From Hungatella effluvii (GTDB lineage Bacteria > Bacillota > Clostridia > Lachnospirales > Lachnospiraceae): a stretch of DNA of 64,000 nucleotides. Both the position numbers and the translations under genes were made by a program. Below, piece by piece: positions 61,568 through 64,000 of the stretch. How positions within the stretch are numbered: the first letter of the stretch is position 1; the number at the start of each line of letters is the position of its first letter. Location of the stretch: contig NZ_QJKD01000003.1 of assembly GCF_003201875.1 (NCBI RefSeq), positions 543,748-607,747 on the forward strand. The letters are read 5' to 3'. The notes below the pieces were generated by a model. It saw nothing but the letters and a program-made list of their open reading frames with translations, did not search any database and was not told where the DNA came from.

Positions 61568-64000
61568 TTACTTATTTTCTTCTTCCCTTCTCTTATTATT
61601 CAGCGCTGCAAATGCTGCTAACAAGAACCCGGTAAGTAAAGCTACTAAACCTGTATTTGTTCCAAAACGGTCGCCAGTCTTAGGCAAACCTGCAAGCGGT
61701 ACATTACCATCATCAATCAGCATCAAATTATCTGCATGACCACTTTCCGGCACATTTGCTAATGGTACATCACCTGGTTCGATAGTCACTGTATCACCAG
61801 GTCCATTCGGAACATATGGCTTGTTATCGCTCGGTGTATTTCCACCACCACCGGTGTCTCCGCCACTACTTCCCGTATATCGCCACTGTGCTACATAAAT
61901 TGCATTTCCTGTTACTTTTTCAGCGATAACTGGCAACCAGCCATTGAATACATAATTGCCTCTTATATTCATCTCTCCGGTAAATACTGGTGTCTTATCA
62001 CCATAAGAATTCTCGCCAATTACCTGTTCTTCAAAGAAATCATGATTACCTGACTGATACGTTACTGTAAACTGTTGTTTAAAGTACAGTCTTAAGACCA
62101 GACTATTATCACCTTTAACAACTCCGCTCACAACGTTAGCGGCCTCAGTGTCATACTTATATCCAGCTTTTATTTTGTCATTATCGGTCGCAGACACGGT
62201 TGTATCAGTCTTACCGGTTCTGACTTCGTAGTTATTTGTAGTTGCTGGATACTGTCCCTGAACTTCATAATAATACTCAATTCTGTATGAAGTATCTTCT
62301 TTCGCATTGAAGTGTGCAGTAAACACTGTATCTGTAATAAACCCTGCCTCTCTAATACCTGCTTCATCAGCAAATGTACTTACTGGCTTTCCTGCCATCA
62401 TCCCCACTTCATCCGATGTCCAGTTTTGGAAGCTATAACCGTTATTTGCATTTGCTTTTATTAATGCGCCTGGATAAGCTGGATTTATTGAACTAAAACT
62501 TCCATCAGCATCCAGATCTCTGGTAATTACTTCCTCTTTTTGGCCATCCACATTACCATTTTCACCCGCAACATACGTAAAAGTTATCTGATATTTATCT
62601 GGAATATTATCCGGCTTATTTGGATCTGTACCAGTCCCCTTCTCGTCAAGTGCATAGTAAATATTAACAATATTCTCAGTCGGGTTAACTGTTACTTTTT
62701 TGTCCTTGCCTTCGATTCTGTCCAAAACATAATGTTTGCCATCAATATGAGTGACTTCCGTCTCTACCTTAACACCATCAAGTATACCAGTATCAAATAC
62801 TGCATTATTGTTTTTTTGGGTATCTGTCTTTCTGTCATCATAATAATAATTTATTTCTGAGTACAAATCAGTTCTGGCTCTGTAGTACACTTTTATAATA
62901 TCTCCATCATGTACTATTTTTGCCGGTAATAGTGGCTCTACTTTATCCCTGACATATCCCGTCGAAACAAGTGCACTATCTTTTACATATAAGACGTAAG
63001 GATCGGCTACTAATACTTCCTGATTCTCAATCTTATCAAAGGCCGTAGCACTTCCATTTATATAGTACTCTACGTTGTATTTCAATTTCTGCGTCTCATC
63101 TACACTGTAATATACTTTAATGATGTTGTTAGACTCGCTGATCATTGTCGGAAGTTTCGGCAATACACTGTTTCTTGTATAGCCAGCAGGCACTTTACTG
63201 CTATCCGCCACTGTATTGACTACAGGATTGGCCACCAGTACTTCCTGATTTTCCAGCTTATCAAATGCTGTGTCATTTTCAGTTACATAGTACTCGACAC
63301 TATATTTCAGCTTCTGCGTCTCGTCTACTTTGTAGTATACCCTGATGACGTTGTTGGAACTGCTGATGGCTGTTGGAAGCTTCGGAGATACATAATCTCT
63401 TGTATAACCAGCTGGTACTTTACTACTGTCCGCTACTGCTTTGACTACCGGATCCGCTATCAGCACTTCCTGATTCTCAATTTTATCAAATGCTGTATTA
63501 TTTCCGGTTACATAGTACTCGACGCTGTATTTCAGCTTCTGTGTTTCATCTACTCTGTAGTATACCTTAATGACGTTAGCTGTCTCGCTGATCGTTGCCG
63601 GCAGCTCCGGTAATACGCTGTCTCTTGTATAGCCGGCCGGCAACTTGCTGCTGTCCGCTACTGCTTTGACTACCGGATCCGCTACCAGTACTTCCTGGTT
63701 CTCAAGCTTATCGAATGCTGTATCATTTCCTTTTACATAGTACTCAACACTGTATCTCAGCTTCTGTGTCTCGTCTACTTTGTAGTATACCCTGATAACG
63801 TTGTTGGAACTGCTGATCGCTGTTGGAAGCTTCGGAGATACATAATCTCTTGTATAACCAGCCGGTACTTTACTGCTGTCCGCTACTACTTTGACTACCG
63901 GATCCGCTACTAACACTTCCTGGTTCTCAAGCTTGTCAAATGCTGTATTATTTCCAGTTACATAGTACTCAACGCTGTATTTCAGCTTCTGTGTTTCATC
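61568..64000 (-). CDS. LPxTG-anchored surface protein with 75-residue repeats (5' end outside window)
   Basis: At least 810 residues are visible; the frame remains open at the window edge. Five units of a 75-residue repeat (for example QKLKYSVEYYVTGN, then AGYTRDYVSPKLP and VIRVYYKVD), resembling MucBP-type adhesin repeats, are followed by two diverged ones. Next come an Ig/InlB-like region (GYSFQNWTSDE, NYVFNGWLPV) and a linker. The sorting signal LPKTGDRFG is followed by a hydrophobic helix and NNKRREEENK. It is cell-wall bound by sortase and probably binds host or mucus glycans. This is inference from domain type. Confidence 0.88.
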   Translation of the reverse strand, partial: DETQKLKYSVEYYVTGNNTAFDKLENQEVLVADPVVKVVADSSKVPAGYTRDYVSPKLPTAISSSNNVIRVYYKVDETQKLRYSVEYYVKGNDTAFDKLENQEVLVADPVVKAVADSSKLPAGYTRDSVLPELPATISETANVIKVYYRVDETQKLKYSVEYYVTGNNTAFDKIENQEVLIADPVVKAVADSSKVPAGYTRDYVSPKLPTAISSSNNVIRVYYKVDETQKLKYSVEYYVTENDTAFDKLENQEVLVANPVVNTVADSSKVPAGYTRNSVLPKLPTMISESNNIIKVYYSVDETQKLKYNVEYYINGSATAFDKIENQEVLVADPYVLYVKDSALVSTGYVRDKVEPLLPAKIVHDGDIIKVYYRARTDLYSEINYYYDDRKTDTQKNNNAVFDTGILDGVKVETEVTHIDGKHYVLDRIEGKDKKVTVNPTENIVNIYYALDEKGTGTDPNKPDNIPDKYQITFTYVAGENGNVDGQKEEVITRDLDADGSFSSINPAYPGALIKANANNGYSFQNWTSDEVGMMAGKPVSTFADEAGIREAGFITDTVFTAHFNAKEDTSYRIEYYYEVQGQYPATTNNYEVRTGKTDTTVSATDNDKIKAGYKYDTEAANVVSGVVKGDNSLVLRLYFKQQFTVTYQSGNHDFFEEQVIGENSYGDKTPVFTGEMNIRGNYVFNGWLPVIAEKVTGNAIYVAQWRYTGSSGGDTGGGGNTPSDNKPYVPNGPGDTVTIEPGDVPLANVPESGHADNLMLIDDGNVPLAGLPKTGDRFGTNTGLVALLTGFLLAAFAALNNKRREEENK
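62998..64000 (-). repeat. 225-bp tandem repeats within the surface protein
   Basis: The phrase ATAGTACTC recurs at 63062, 63287, 63512, 63737 and 63962, an exact 225-bp period. Units are more alike at the upstream (right) side, as expected from recent unit duplication. More units probably lie beyond the window. Confidence 0.9.

Noticed and set aside
62998..64000. Regular repeats that might be taken for a CRISPR array
   Set aside because: The period is 225 bp, the units are in frame and encode 75-residue protein repeats; there are no short repeats with unique spacers.

Overview
The window looks like a chromosome segment of a spore-forming, anaerobic gut Lachnospiraceae (Clostridium XIVa / Enterocloster / Hungatella-like). 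This is an inference from several things: Clostridia-type Shine-Dalgarno sites, moderate GC, a GerA/SpoVAF-type spore protein, AddAB recombination, selenium-dependent molybdenum hydroxylase accessory genes, LPxTG surface proteins and many short palindromic repeats.

Layout. 1-5.4 kb (+): the tail of diaminopropionate ammonia-lyase (ygeX), then ygeY hydrolase, ygeW carbamoyltransferase, carbamate kinase and an NCS2 nucleobase permease, i.e. part of the anaerobic purine/urate catabolic set. 5.5-11.2 kb: small accessory genes (AraC regulator, Cys-rich protein, remnant of a GPH sugar transporter, Ogt, Gfo/Idh/MocA oxidoreductase, zinc-ribbon protein, broken GNAT acetyltransferase, DUF1801). 11.4-24.3 kb: an alpha-glucan utilisation locus on the minus strand (binding protein, two permeases, pullulanase, debranching enzyme, glucan phosphorylase, GH13 glucosidase) opposite a LacI-type regulator. 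24.3-25.8 kb: a hyper-palindromic element and a PD-(D/E)XK transposase-like nuclease.

26-43.4 kb, all minus strand, is the purine and selenium region: NCS2 permease, 8-oxoguanine-deaminase-like amidohydrolase, KPR-like reductase, a gene split by a palindromic insertion, three xanthine dehydrogenase subunits, an AzgA-type purine permease, guanine deaminase behind a guanine-class purine riboswitch, then DUF3343, YedF, YedE, a LysR regulator, a class V aminotransferase/cysteine desulfurase and SelD. With the 1-5.4 kb genes it forms a plausible route: purine import, deamination or hydroxylation by a selenium-charged molybdoenzyme, ring opening elsewhere, and recovery of ammonia, CO2 and ATP through carbamoyl phosphate and carbamate kinase. 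A 15-bp inverted repeat with LysR geometry occurs at both the selD and yedE leaders.

43.5-64 kb: an unknown gene, addBA, an FMN-bind-like membrane protein, MATE exporter, YitT protein, tRNA-Val(GAC), AraC regulator, a candidate small RNA, a SpoVAF-like germination protein, cupin, DUF3842 protein and two LPKTG-anchored surface proteins. One surface protein is headless next to an ORF-less group II intron-like sequence; the other carries 75-residue repeats and runs off the window.

The least explained content is non-coding. There are at least four families of palindromic repeats. Two ~287-290-bp copies (24.3 and 58.1 kb) share a structured core and have direct repeats at their edges, but their ~60-bp arms are unrelated between copies while almost perfectly self-complementary within each copy. 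No CRISPR array, selenocysteine codon or complete prophage was seen.
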